Below are positions 5,591-5,617 of a DNA stretch of 5,617 nt, piece after piece. Source of the DNA: Pseudomonadota bacterium (lineage in GTDB: Bacteria; Pseudomonadota; Gammaproteobacteria; Steroidobacterales; Steroidobacteraceae); NCBI GenBank assembly GCA_021780395.1, contig JAJXYU010000108.1, positions 1 through 5,617 of the forward strand, given 5' to 3'. A program made the translations under genes and the position numbers. The notes under the pieces are model-generated. The model saw nothing but the letters and a program-made list of their open reading frames with translations, had not been told where the DNA came from and made no database searches. The stretch's first letter is position 1, and each line of letters starts with the position of its first letter.

Positions 5591-5617
5591 CTAGCCGAGT
5601 TCCGAGCGCACGTGATC
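5591..5617 (-). CDS. Possible C-terminal end of a convergent gene (last 8 codons only)
   Basis: On the minus strand an open frame enters from the right edge, reads DHVRSELG and ends at a TAG (5593-5591). If real, a convergent gene would end about 50 bases from the etf terminator, which could then serve both transcripts. Eight codons are too few to identify a product, and in GC-rich DNA an open stretch this short carries little weight. Confidence 0.2.
   Translation of the reverse strand, partial: DHVRSELG

Noticed and set aside
1..5617. Mobile element, CRISPR array, toxin-antitoxin or defence genes
   Set aside because: No transposase, integrase or terminal inverted repeats, no regularly spaced repeats, and no foreign-looking codon use are visible. 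All coding space is taken by conserved transport and ETF genes.

Overview
The window is GC-rich bacterial DNA with G or C at most third codon positions. It is gene-dense, with short overlaps between genes inside each operon. The protein families point to a high-GC member of the Pseudomonadota. The oligopeptide permease proteins resemble those of Escherichia coli closely, and the electron transfer flavoprotein (ETF) is of the alphaproteobacterial/mitochondrial-like 'group I' kind. No sequence search was possible, so genus and class stay open.

Layout: two operons diverge from one intergenic region of about 200 bp. Reading leftward on the minus strand from about 3583 are oppB, oppC, oppD and oppF: two membrane permeases and two ATPases of an oligopeptide-type ABC importer. 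Each junction is a 4-base stop/start overlap (ATGA, GTGA, ATGA), so the genes are almost certainly co-transcribed and translationally coupled. oppF runs off the left edge and lacks its C-terminal end here. No periplasmic substrate-binding protein (OppA) gene lies in the window. Reading rightward on the plus strand from 3788 are etfB and etfA, overlapping by one base (TAATG) and closed by a strong intrinsic terminator at about 5508-5540. The last ~75 bases hold a 14-bp palindrome and possibly the last codons of a convergent minus-strand gene.

Function: OppBCDF would form the inner-membrane channel and ATPase pair that import short peptides delivered by a binding protein encoded elsewhere. EtfAB is the soluble FAD/AMP heterodimer that takes electrons from acyl-CoA and related dehydrogenases and delivers them to ETF:quinone oxidoreductase. 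The two operons have no obvious biochemical link; what they share is the intergenic region. There I see two possible sigma-70 promoters back to back, with overlapping -35 boxes and mirror-image -10 hexamers, plus a 7-bp dyad in the presumed etf leader.

Overall this is well-understood core metabolism and transport. I found no sign of a mobile element, CRISPR array, RNA gene, defence system or undescribed system. The most interesting points are the symmetric divergent promoter pair, an unusual Cys-X2-Cys in EtfA, and a 26-base identical stretch shared by the Walker A regions of oppD and oppF.
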